NCBI RefSeq assembly: GCF_024763615.1
Contig: NC_077222.1
Location: 58,590,001-58,654,000 of the forward strand
Direction of reading: 5' to 3'
Length of the DNA stretch: 64,000 nt
Source: Phlebotomus papatasi
Taxonomy: Eukaryota; Arthropoda; Insecta; Diptera; Psychodidae
In this document: piece after piece, positions 48,243 to 59,200 of the stretch
Layout: every line of letters starts with the position of its first letter
How positions within the stretch are numbered: position 1 is the stretch's first letter
Made by a program: the position numbers and the translations under genes
Notes under the pieces: model-generated
Told to the model about the DNA's origin: nothing
Database searches by the model: none
Seen by the model: only the letters and a program-made list of their open reading frames with translations

Positions 48243-49532
48243 TAGGGGAGACCGGGGAGGTTTGGGACACTTTTTCATGTTTTGACTTTGAGACACTATT
48301 CCAAAAAACCACGATAGTGTATTACAATTTTATGCGGTCAATAGGATACTTATGGGTATTGACTTTATAAAAAGTACTCGATAGAACTTAGAAAACAACT
48401 GAATTTTCTTGGAGAAGACAAAACATTTAACTTGACGCTTTGTCCCAAACCTCCCCGATGTGGGGCAGTATGGGACGCAAAAGGGGATGTTTGGGACGCA
48501 TTTTTTCTCGCATAATTTGCATTATTGGAGCACGTTAATTAATTTTAAGTACTAGATTAAAAATATTTCTAATCGAAATAAAAATGTTTAATCTTTTTTT
48601 TCATACTTAGAAATTAATATCAATTTAATTTGTACAATAGAGTCATTTATTGTCAATCAATTATTTAAAGTATTTTCTTCTTATTTTCCATCTACCTTTT
48701 GTTTTCTTTTTTTATTCTAAATATTGCAATCATGATTATCAAATTCCTCAGGCGAGTAGATTTTCTTGCAACTCTTAGTTTTAAACTCATTGATGGTTTC
48801 CTGTTTGATTTTACGACAACTGCATGGTACCTGTCTTCTCATTATTTCTCTAAATTAGCTCTCGCCTTGCCTTTTCTGGGGAACTTGTTCGAGAAATTTT
48901 CGAAAAAAAATTTTTTTAACTAGATTGGGCAAAGATCGAATATCCTCTGAGAAGAAATTATTAATTCCCAAGACGATGATGGTTTAATTGTCCCTGTAGT
49001 TAGAGAAATCTGCTCCACTGGAAAACTTTGCACAAGAGGAAGATTTTCAGTAGAAACTGGGCATTACTCTTCATTTTGACAATAAACAATTGCATACCAC
49101 CTACAATCTTGTCGAAAATCAACGTCCCATTCATCCCCCTTCAGGTGTCCCAAACATCCCCACGTGTAGTTTTGGTTTTTAAAACCTTTATGTAAAAAAC
49201 AAGAGCGTATAATCTCTGAAACTTTTATAAAAAAATATGTTCCCAGATTACACTGCTACCTAATGAGATAAAAAAGTTTTGATTATATATCGCTGATATA
49301 AAATACAAAGAGGAAAACTGGGACGTCAAAATATACAATTTTTATCAATTTTTAAAAAAAATGTTCATAGAATTAAAATAATAAAACTGAGGATATCCAT
49401 TCTTTTAGTCAATGTACATCTTAATATTGCCTACGACTGGGTAGTGGTTAAATCCCATTTATTTCAAAAATTAATTGAAAAAATCGCTTTGTCCCACACT
49501 ACCCCTGTCCCAAACCTCCCCGGTCTCCCCTA
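48243..49532. mobile_element. 1.29-kb TIR element ending TAGGGGAGACCGGGG
   Basis: The left end TAGGGGAGACCGGGGAGGTT (continuing TGGGACA) is repeated exactly, inverted, at the right end. Inner motifs of the type GTCCCAAACCTCCCC recur near 48440-48500 and 49143. The flanks carry TA on both sides. No transposase frame; the 74-codon frame at 48699 is not recognisable. Confidence 0.85.
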
Positions 49533-49702
49533 ATCGTTGTATTACGATACTTTGAAGCAATATCTATCTATATATCTAGGATTTGTCTCGTGAATTTTGG
49601 TGAATCTCATTGAAACATATGCATTTTCCCCAATTATGCTTGTTTTAGTACTTTTCGCCACTTGTTTTAAAATGAATTTTAAATAAATAAAAGACGTATT
49701 AA

Positions 49703-49790
49703 CCCATTAGAATAGTAGAATAGAACTACTACAATAGAATAGAACACTACTAATAATATAATATAATAGAATACTACAATAGAATTATTT
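49703..49790. repeat. degenerate AATAGAATA/ACTAC tandem repeat
   Basis: Short irregular tandem units AATAGAATAGAACTACTAC between 49703 and 49790. Confidence 0.6.
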
Positions 49791-50123
49791 TATCTTAGGT
49801 GGTCAAAAAGTGCTTACATGGCGAAAAGGGCTGACTCTACCGTACCTACTAAAAGATTCGTGCAGTAAAAACTACCATGAAAAATTTACAATTTACTGAT
49901 TGCATTTAAAATCTTCTTGTAGTGTTATTAATTTGATTACTTTCTGGATACTATTTTCTAACATTAAAAAAATAAGAATTCAACGTTTTTTCCAACCCTA
50001 TTAAGAGCTTTAGAATCATTTTACTAGATATCCCGATCGAGATGTAAAACAACAAAAAGTGTAAAATCAATAGAATCTTTTAATAATTTTATACATTTTT
50101 ATTGAAATATTTACATGGAAATA

Positions 50124-51027
50124 TAGGGGAGACTCGGGCAAAAAGTCACAAAACGGATATTTTATTTTTTTACAAGGTACCCTAGCGCCCCAGAAAATTC
50201 TGATTAGTGCAGTTTTATAGGAAATTTACTGCTCTACAACTTTGTGAAAGTCATTTTCCTCTATTTTGTAAGGAAATACATTTATCGAGCTGTTTTCTAA
50301 AAGGTAATTTTGAGACCATTCTCAAAAATGCTGGGGCAAATAGTACCAGGTATGGGATATTATCACATTTTGATTTGCTTTATTACTACCTTTCGTAAAT
50401 TAAAAAAAAATAGCTAGGTGACATATTTTCATAGGAAATTTATCCCTCTACACCTTTGTAAAACATAGTTTTCTCTTTCTTAACGATAAAAGCGCTTTTC
50501 AAGCTATTTTAGAAAAAACACACACGAGACTGCTAATCGTTTGACCAATGAAAACAATAAGCGTCGAGATGCGGAAATGATGTTTCTTCTTGCCGTGAGA
50601 CGTCATAAATTGCTTCGGTCTTTATTACTTTTTGCTCCATACCTTTTGTTACTTTTTACCCCAAGTGGTCATTTTTAATAAAAGGATTTCTGGAGAAAAG
50701 AATCTTTGTAAAATTCTAAAATAGATAGTGGTTTCGTATTCAAAGAATTCAAATCATTTAGGAAATACTTAACAGTGCATCAATTTTGGAAAATAAAAAG
50801 GTAAAAATTGATATCTGTTGCAAGGAAAATATTTCAAAAATAGGGCTAAAAATTACAATTTTTTTTATTTTCTGAATTCCTTGTTCAAATTCCAAGAAAC
50901 TTACGACTTTGAAGAAGGTCTATGGAGGCCATCTATAGAAAAAATTTCAAGCCGCTATCTCTTTTATCTTGGAAGATAATGAATTTTCAAATTTTCAATT
51001 TGTGACTTTTTACCCCAGTCTCCCCTA
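50124..51027 (-). mobile_element. TAGGGGAGA-terminal DNA element, copy 2 (904 bp)
   Basis: Inverted relative of 2264-3064. Begins TAGGGGAGACTCGGGCAAAA and ends TTTTACCCCAGTCTCCCCTA. Shares the same order of internal blocks (TTACAAGGTACCCTAG, GGGGCAAATAGTACCAGG, TTTTTACCCCAAGTGGTC). It is about 100 bp longer than copy 1. Confidence 0.8.
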
Positions 51028-51122
51028 CTAATTAATATAGAAGATAACGTATTTTTTAAGTCAGGGGCAATTTGATACGAGACGTTGAGATTTTATCTTA
51101 AAATATTGAACTTATTGTGATC

Positions 51123-51204
51123 TAGGGGAAATTTGGGCAGTTGTAATAAAATAATCGCAGTGTTTACAACTACCCCATGTTTACTACTTCCCCAGTTTCC
51201 CCTA
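51123..51204. mobile_element. 82-bp TAGGGGAAA MITE
   Basis: TAGGGGAAATTTGGGCAGTT at the left and, inverted, TAGGGGAAACTGGGGAAGTA at the right. Confidence 0.55.
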
Positions 51205-51780
51205 GTATTATGTAATTTTAGGTAATATTAAGGACGTTTCTTCACTATGGAACCGGAGAGTCTGGAATTTTAGGTGATATATAAAAAAGAATATTTTTGG
51301 AAAATTTACCCTAATTGCACCCATGTTTTCAGCATCTCAACTTTTTCCTTTATACATAACAATAATCTAAATTTGCGCATTAAAATGGTTTTCTTGTTAC
51401 TTCAGAATGATAATTGTATTGTTAAAAAACGTATGGTGCGAAATCTGTTCGAAAAACATTTAATGATAAAAATACGCTTGGTTTATAATGTTTACGATGT
51501 TTACAATATAAATTTACACAGCAAAAAAACATTTTTTTTTTAAAAAAAACCATAGAATACGCAGTTTATTTCTAATGTTGTATGCTATTTATTTAAGTAA
51601 AATAATTCAAACCTAAGATGAAAATTTTCAGTGAAAGAATTAATGTCTCAAAATATCACAATTTTGTGTCAATCTATCTACGAAAAAGTTGCTTGTGCAA
51701 TGGAATTTTCCATTCTCTGGTCAAACTCATTTATTTTACACCAACAACTCTTTTTATAGATGTATTGAATTGAAAAGGAA

Positions 51781-52001
51781 TAGGGACAGTCAGGCACCTT
51801 TGAATTGGGGACACTTTGAAATTGGGCTTCATTCTCCTATTTTTAAATGTCATTGAGCCTTATTATAATGTAATTTAGCTTTTCACCTGGTTTGTGGAGC
51901 TAAATTATATCATGATAAGTTCCAGTTTCATTAAAAAAAAATAGGAGAAAAAAACCTAATTTCAAAGCTGTGCCAATTCAAAGATGCCCCACTTCCCCCT
52001 A
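51781..52001. mobile_element. GGGGCATCTTTG-family MITE, copy 3
   Basis: Begins TAGGGACAGTCAGGCACC and ends AGATGCCCCACTTCCCCCTA, with TTTGAAATTGGGCTTC and its inverted partner inside. Confidence 0.75.
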
Positions 52002-52329
52002 CTGCATTGATCATTAAAAAATCATATAATTTCTATGTTTATTTAGATAGTATTCTAAAGTTAAATTATATAAAAAGGCTTCAGAAACATCCCCGCTTTC
52101 CGCTAATTTTTTATTAAATCTAATCTAAATGATCAAAATGAGCATTTGAAGATCCTATTACAGGACAATTTTCAAAGAATAACTTTGATTCTATTCCATT
52201 TTCACTTCTTTCATTATATATATATAATATATATCTTTATTACTATCCTAACAAAATAATCCTCCTTAATGTTTTTTCTTTGCAAAATTTGCATACTTTA
52301 GGGCGCTATTGTTAATGGAAACTGTTAGC

Positions 52330-52375
52330 TCAGTTACAACGGTTTGAATTTGTATCATGGGTATTTGGCTCAGTT
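52330..52375 (+). promoter_or_regulatory. twin initiator-like motifs upstream of the coiled-coil gene
   Basis: TCAGTT (TCAKTY) occurs at 52330 and again at 52370, both in a similar GCTCAGTT context, 115 and 75 nt before the ATG at 52445. No TATA box is seen at the right distance, suggesting a TATA-less promoter with one or two start sites. Confidence 0.4.
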
Positions 52376-52444
52376 GCATACGATTAACTTTGCAATCGTA
52401 ATAGTCTCTTTAAAACAAGTTTAAAAATTATTCCTTTTATAAAA

Positions 52445-53160
52445 ATGGGTGATTTTTGCGGAGTTCTAAGCAAGAAAAGCGATGGCTCTAAAATTAAATC
52501 TACAAAAATCAAATCAAAAGTGGATTTAAAGGATTTTTCATCAACTTTCAATGATTTGGAGAAGATCATAGATATTCTGTTTCATGCACTGGAGGATTCT
52601 TTTCATATTTTCAAACAACTCACTGAGAATATTATACAAAATGATGCTCTAATCCGGAAACATAGTCAAATTGTAAGTCTGAAAAATCATTTAAAGGAAA
52701 ACTAATAAATCATGAAATTCATACATTTTTGCAGATGAGCGATATTCATGGTAATTTGGAAGCAATGATAAATTGCATTCTCAAAATGGAATCACTTTTG
52801 GAGATGGTAATCCTGAGCATGGTATCTTTAGAAAGGATTATTGTGAGTTTGGAAGGAAACACTCTGTCATTTAAGCAAGTCCACAAAGATGATCCTCGAT
52901 TGGTCATGTACAAAACACTCATTAGCATTATTCTTCGTCTAAATTCAGACAAAGATTTCTTGAATGAGATAAATCAGGAAGCTCGGGAACTCAATGAAAG
53001 TCACCCCATTGAAATTTCCGCAAATCTACCTAATCTTCTAGATCAACATGTTAAAATATTGGAAAAAATTGAGAGAAATCTCAAAGAAATGACAATAATT
53101 GGGCAAGATAATCATTCTAAATTGACATACTTTGAAAATCTGATGTCGAAAAAATCTTAG
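52445..53160 (+). CDS. small helical/coiled-coil protein, two exons, unrecognised
   Basis: Exons 52445-52672 and 52735-53160 join at an AAATT|GTAAGT donor and a TTTTTGCAG acceptor in phase 0, giving 217 aa. The ATG starts MGDFCGVLSKKSDG. A lysine/serine-rich stretch comes first, and the rest looks largely helical, with leucine/isoleucine heptad-like spacing (FNDLEKIIDILFHALEDSFHI and LLDQHVKILEKIERNLKEM), as in subunits of small coiled-coil complexes. There is no signal peptide or membrane segment, so it is probably cytoplasmic or nuclear. I do not recognise the family. The 62-bp intron with consensus sites and the length of matched open frame argue for a real gene. The next gene starts 94 bp after the stop. 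Confidence 0.75.
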
Positions 53161-53254
53161 TGAGAATCGAAGAACCCTTTGAACGATAAAATTATTTGTT
53201 TGAGATTCTGAGAAAAAATTCAAGTGAAGAGTTCAATTTAAAATTCAAGTGATA

Positions 53255-56200
53255 ATGGCAAATTTTCGTAACAATTTTGTCCAAATTATGGGCGGTGAGG
53301 AAGCAATTTTGAATTATAATACTTTTCCAATAATAGTGGAAAATATGCAGTACCTCATACATCAGTATGATGTGAGAAGTATAGTTGATGCAAGAATATC
53401 AATTATGACACCCTACATGGTATTTTCACCTCAGCATTCATCGACGCTCAATCAAAGCGACATGTAAGTAATTAATTTGCAGTTTGAAACTTTATCAAAA
53501 CTAATTTAAAATGAGAAACGAAATTACATGGAGAGCTTCAAGACAATTTTGGAATCAATTTTCCATTATTATAGCTTTTTATGTGGTTTACTGATTTATT
53601 TACGTTTTAGCTACAACTGGCTACAACTTTTCCCCCATGACGTTTAGATATTGGTCCCAGAACAAAAGTTGTTACCTATAACAATCCTTTGACATAGGGC
53701 CTGTTCATAGCGATTCCGGGACCAGATTTGACCATTCTCCTTTATTTCAGAAATTTGATTGAAATTACTATATCGACTTGGCAAAATATAAGTCGAACAA
53801 CTCGATTTTTTACAAAAATTGTTTTATCCGCTTTTTGGATACTTCTTTATACCCTCTACTTTACCTGTGAATATTATACTTGAAAGATAATTATTTTCAA
53901 AGCAAGGGGGAGATATTAGGGTCGGAAGTGGTGTACAGGTGAAAATGAAGTGCTTGGAAGTCTTTGGAAGTGGGAGTGCCCAAATATAGTTTTTTTTTGT
54001 CTAATTATGTATCTTTCAGACTATATGTTACTTTTAGTTAAGATCTTTAATTCGGGCGGAAAACTGAAAAGGTTTGTTGAAATTGTTAAGTTCGATTATG
54101 ACAATAAATGGAGCAAATACACACAAATTTATTGTAGCTTAATTGTGTTGTAATTTTTCCGAGGAAATACTCAGCTAAATAATAATTTTTCTTAATTTTT
54201 ACAGGAATTTCAAATTCCTGTAAAATCCTGTCAAATTCCTGGTCTAATAACAATTGTAAAAATTGGCAAAATGTTGGAAAACAATAATTTTAACGTATTA
54301 CGCTATTTAGGAAAGCTTGGATGTGTTTAAAAGCTCGTTATATGCGTGCCACATTCTTTCACTTCGCGGCATAAGGGGAACTTTATAAATGTGTGCATTT
54401 TTCTCCTGATTCCTGGTCCCAGCGATCGTCAGTGTTCCTCGGATCGAAAGGCTAGCCCGCGTATCGGAATCCCGAAATAAAATGTATTTTTGAAAATTAT
54501 TTTGCATTTTAGCAAAGATTTTTAACTAAATCATTTAACTAAATCAAAAATGCATTATGTTGGTTCATATTTAATCTGCAGAACCAATTTTCTCTTCCAA
54601 TTTCTAAGAAAATTGTTATTAATTAATATTCCAATCATCAAAAATCATTCCTTTTAATTTTAAAGGATTTTGAAACCAGAGTGAGAATCAAGCTTAATAA
54701 AAAGTGAAGATACGTGTAAAATGCTGAATTAGTTGTTGCACTCGTACTTTTCCGAAAGTATCTTCACCAGTCTATTAGAAAAATTCAAAATATGTTGATA
54801 CCCCTTCTTTTGGCGCTAGAAAATCAAAATAAAGAAGAATTTTAAAAATATGTGTAAAAATTAATTTTTTGAGATTTTTTAAAAGTTTTCCTAATTAGAT
54901 CATTCATCAGATTAAATAAATTACTGATTTCTAAGTATTAGAAGTGCATGAAGTCCAAGAAGTGCTGGATGTATTGCATTATTTTCAAGTGTTGCGAAGT
55001 TTTGGAAGTGCGAAGGCCTCTTCCATACAAATTGTGGAACTTCCTGGAAGTGGTGTACACATTCTCACCCAAATATCTCCCCCTTGTTTCAAAGTTATAG
55101 TGATTTTAAATCTCAAAAATCCTATACTCTGCATGTAAAATCTCAGCTTCATATCGCTCTCCTGTAAAATTTGCCTACTGCGAGTTATTCGTTTTTTATT
55201 CTGAGCGGTCGATATGATATCTTCCAACTTCAGCTCTAAATCGAATTAGAATGCAATTCGAGTTTTCTTACCAAATGTTGACCAAAATTAATATTTTTTA
55301 CTACTAAATTGTACAGTAATGTTAATTTATTACAAATTTAAAATAAAAGAGACGAGATTGTTCCATTAAAAATGAGTAATATGTATTTTTGTAATTTATT
55401 GCTAATACTTTTTTTAAATTGCCATAAAAGGTGATCAAGTTCACAATAACAAGCATCTTGAAGACCTCAAAGAATATCTTTCAACCAATTCGTTGAGACA
55501 TAAATACCGATAGAATTTATATTTTTTCAAAATTCTCATAAAGTCTCTATATTCGATTAAAATAATTTAGGGTTGAACTTAAAGTTAGGACTTGTGATCC
55601 TTGTGATAATTCTTCATGTGAGTCTTTAGGCCTGATCGTTTGATAAATCTCTTCCCACATTCGGTGCATGCATGTGGTTTCTCTCCAGTGTGAGTCATCA
55701 CATGATTCCTCAGGCTCTCAGCCTTTCCAAAGGATCTCTCACAATGAGGGCAATGGAAGTCCTTCTTTCCATCGTGAACCACCTTCACGTGACGTGACAC
55801 ATTTCTGGGTATTGGGGATTTGTAGGAACAATATTCACAGGACCACATTTTCTCCTTTGTATGCGTATTCATGTGGGTATTTAATTCACCTATTGATACC
55901 TTCTTGAGTCCACAGACTGCACATTTAAATTTCTTGATACCTTCATGGCGCAGTATGTGAAGTTTCAGATGATCTGCCCTTGTGAATGATCGACTACACT
56001 TGGGACAATGGAAATCCTTAACTCCCTGATGAACAACCTTCAAGTGCTCCTTCAAACTCTGCTGTTTACGAGCTTTATAGGGGCAATGTTCGCAATGCCA
56101 CATGGTTACTCTCGTGTGAATATCTAAATGAATTTTCAAATCATCGGGTGTATTATTTTCGATCCCACAAATTGCACACGTGTTCTTATCATTTTTCAAA

Positions 56201-59200
56201 GGTAGCCGTGAGCAAGATTGCATTCCGGCACATTGTGTAGCATCTTTATCTTTACTGCGATGGCTCTTAAGAGAGGAGAATGTCTTAAATTCATTCCCAC
56301 AGATCTCACATATCCAAACTTTGTTTTTGGGAAGCCTAGGATTCTCTGGATCATGTAATTTCTCCATATGAAGTTGTAAGCCTATTTTTGTTTTATATTG
56401 GTTTTCACACTCTGAGCATGGAAATTCTTTTCTTTCACCATGCTTGATCTGCATATGATGCTTAAATCCACAGCGAGTGAGTTGTTTCCCACAAATTTTG
56501 CATTCACAAGGTTTCAATCCCAGATGCTTCTCTCTCATGTGCATTTCCAAGCGCGATTTTCGACGGAAATGTGAATTACATAGACTGCACACCAGGTTTC
56601 CCGGATTTCGTCCTACACGTTCAATCCCCTTTTGAGATCCATGATATTCATCTTGTTTTGTATTTATGAACTCTCTGAAGATTAGGGGAGCATCATCATC
56701 AGGCTCTGTTTTAGGTATAAGAGGTTTATCATCAATGGACAGCTTATCGGAAATGCCACTAAGAGAATCATCTCTGTCCGGAGAGTAGTGTAAATTCTTC
56801 ATAGAAGAATTAGTTGCATCCGAAATGGCTGGTTCTGTCTTTATATCTATCAAATTGTTTAAATGTTCAGGTGGTGTGTATTTCGTCTCGGGAACATCCA
56901 TTGACAGGATCTTTTGAAAGTGCACAGCCGTAGCAGAACACATTTTGCGGAAGTTGTAAGCCTCTAGGAGGCGACTGTAGCAATTGCTGCATAAGACTTT
57001 GGGTAAATCATCGTTCTCATGAATGTCCAGTGATGTGGTTTCCTTGTAGATATCCGGGAGCTGTATTGTGACGAAAATAAATATCTGAGACTCTTCCTGT
57101 GTCTTATTTTGACACGCTCTGCAATTATCTGCTATATTTAAGCAATCCATCTGAATTTTAACTTTATGACTTCCTGGGAAAGGATTTTGTAACTCTGGAA
57201 ATCGAACACCTATCTATATTTGGGATTATGAATGAATGAATAAATTTTTATTGTATAGCAGCCGCGAAGGCTTAATATTTAATATACATTTACGAATATT
57301 AAATATTGTTATTAGCAAACTTCTGTTGTTGTGTTCACAGCGCTCGTATTCACTTTCAGGTTATTTTTTATGTTGTCATTCTCTCTCGGTTTTTCAAAAG
57401 GAAAACACCGTTTGTAGCGTTAGAATCTGACAACACCAAAAAAAGTCGCCGAGAGATTAGGTACTTTTAATTATTTTTAATGATTATTGGCATTTTTGGA
57501 GTTTTCTGCATCCTTCTAGAATATTTCTAAGCTAAAATTGTGGAAGAATAAATAATAAAATTTATGAATGTTTTAAGATAATACATTACTGAAATTTCCA
57601 ATATTTTTGATAAATAAAATATAATGGTACAATAATATTAAAAATGAGATTTTTAAAAAGTTCCTATTTTACTATTTTCTTCATTTTGCTTAGTTTGTTT
57701 AATTATGAAATGCACTTATGAAAATTAACAATTTTTAATTTCTTTCCCACAAGAATTACAAGCAGTACCTAATTGACAAGCAGCACATTTTCACCAATTA
57801 AAGGCTCTGCGACGAGGCGCTCCGCTGAAATCATTAGTCTACCATTTATTTATTTATTTTTTTCAAAAAAAAGGGACAGATAATCCTAACCGGCTTATGT
57901 AGGTGAGATTCTTAACGTGAGCTAACTCGGAGTGCATGCAAATTCGATTTAGAGCTGAAATTGTGAGTCGCCATTCAGTTATCTTGAATCAAATTCGTGA
58001 AATTATACAAATTTTGTATTTAAACCAAAATATCAATGATTTGGATGAACTGGCACAAAAGTGATATATGGGTGAAATGTAGACCAGAATGTACTCTATA
58101 ATTTTGCCGTAGAACTGGATCTCATCGATTAATTAGAAGCCAAGATAATCGAGGTTGTATGTTTCTGAACTCGTTTTTTCGACCAGAGCGCCCCAAGTGT
58201 TCATTTGATGAACTTCAACTATATCAAAGAATTGTTGTATTTTGCGGGACTTTCCATTTAAAACCATATTTTAAGTGTCTTTGTGGAGTAGAGGCAGTCA
58301 AATTGGCATCTGAGTGATTTCAAAGCGTTATTATGGGAAAAATCAATTTTTTCACACTTAAACGGCAAAATCGGAGTGATAGCGTAGTCTGACCGGAAAA
58401 TGATGTATGGACGAAATGTAGAGACAAATGTGCTCTACAATTATGTCGAAGTAATCATCAAAATCGGTTTAGCGACAGTCGAGATAATTGAGGTTATGTG
58501 ATATTGAAATTGGTTTTTCGACTGTGGCGCCCCTGGTGTTGGTCCCACGAAGTTCAAATGTTCTAGAAAGTTGTAGTATTTGGTGAGATCTTTCGTTTAA
58601 GCCCTCATTCATCAAAATCGGTCACATAGAACCGGAGATATGATTTTTTGAATTTTGTGAACTTTGACCCCTCATATCTCCGGTTCTGTTTTAACCACAG
58701 CGCGTATTTGCACCATTTTGGAAACGTCCTAGACTGGGCTACAACATACTAAAATTTGATTAACTTGCACAATGCCGTTTTTGAGAAAAGTGACTTTGAA
58801 TTTCGATGAATTTTGACGCTATCACAGCGCCACCTGTGGTGACTTTTTGAACTTCCATCTGAAAGTGCTCATTGAGACGAAACCAAAAAGGTAAAATTTA
58901 GGTCGCTATGTTAGTTAGAACCGGAGATAGAGGCCGGTCAATGTTCGAACTTTGACCCCTTATAGCTCGGGTCAGGGGTTTTAGATCGACTTAAGGTTTT
59001 TTTTGTTTGATAGGTATAATCAACGGCTACAACATACTAAAATTTCAGCCCGATGCACAATGGAATTTTTGAGTTATTTAACTTATAAGATTTAAAAATT
59101 TTCTTTTTAATAATAGCGCCCCTAGCGGTGGTTTTATGAACTTGCGATGTTAGAAGGGGAAGTGGCATTTCACGAGAGCTTTCCAAAAAGCCCTCACTTT

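Larger units (their letters stand above)
44217..52329. other. 8-kb intergenic region with repeats only
   Basis: Between gene F and the coiled-coil gene. Contains the elements listed at 45985, 48243, 49703, 50124, 51123 and 51781. Frames in this stretch look incidental. 46.2-47.7 kb is unique sequence with a TATATATAG at 46912 but no gene I can support. Confidence 0.5.
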
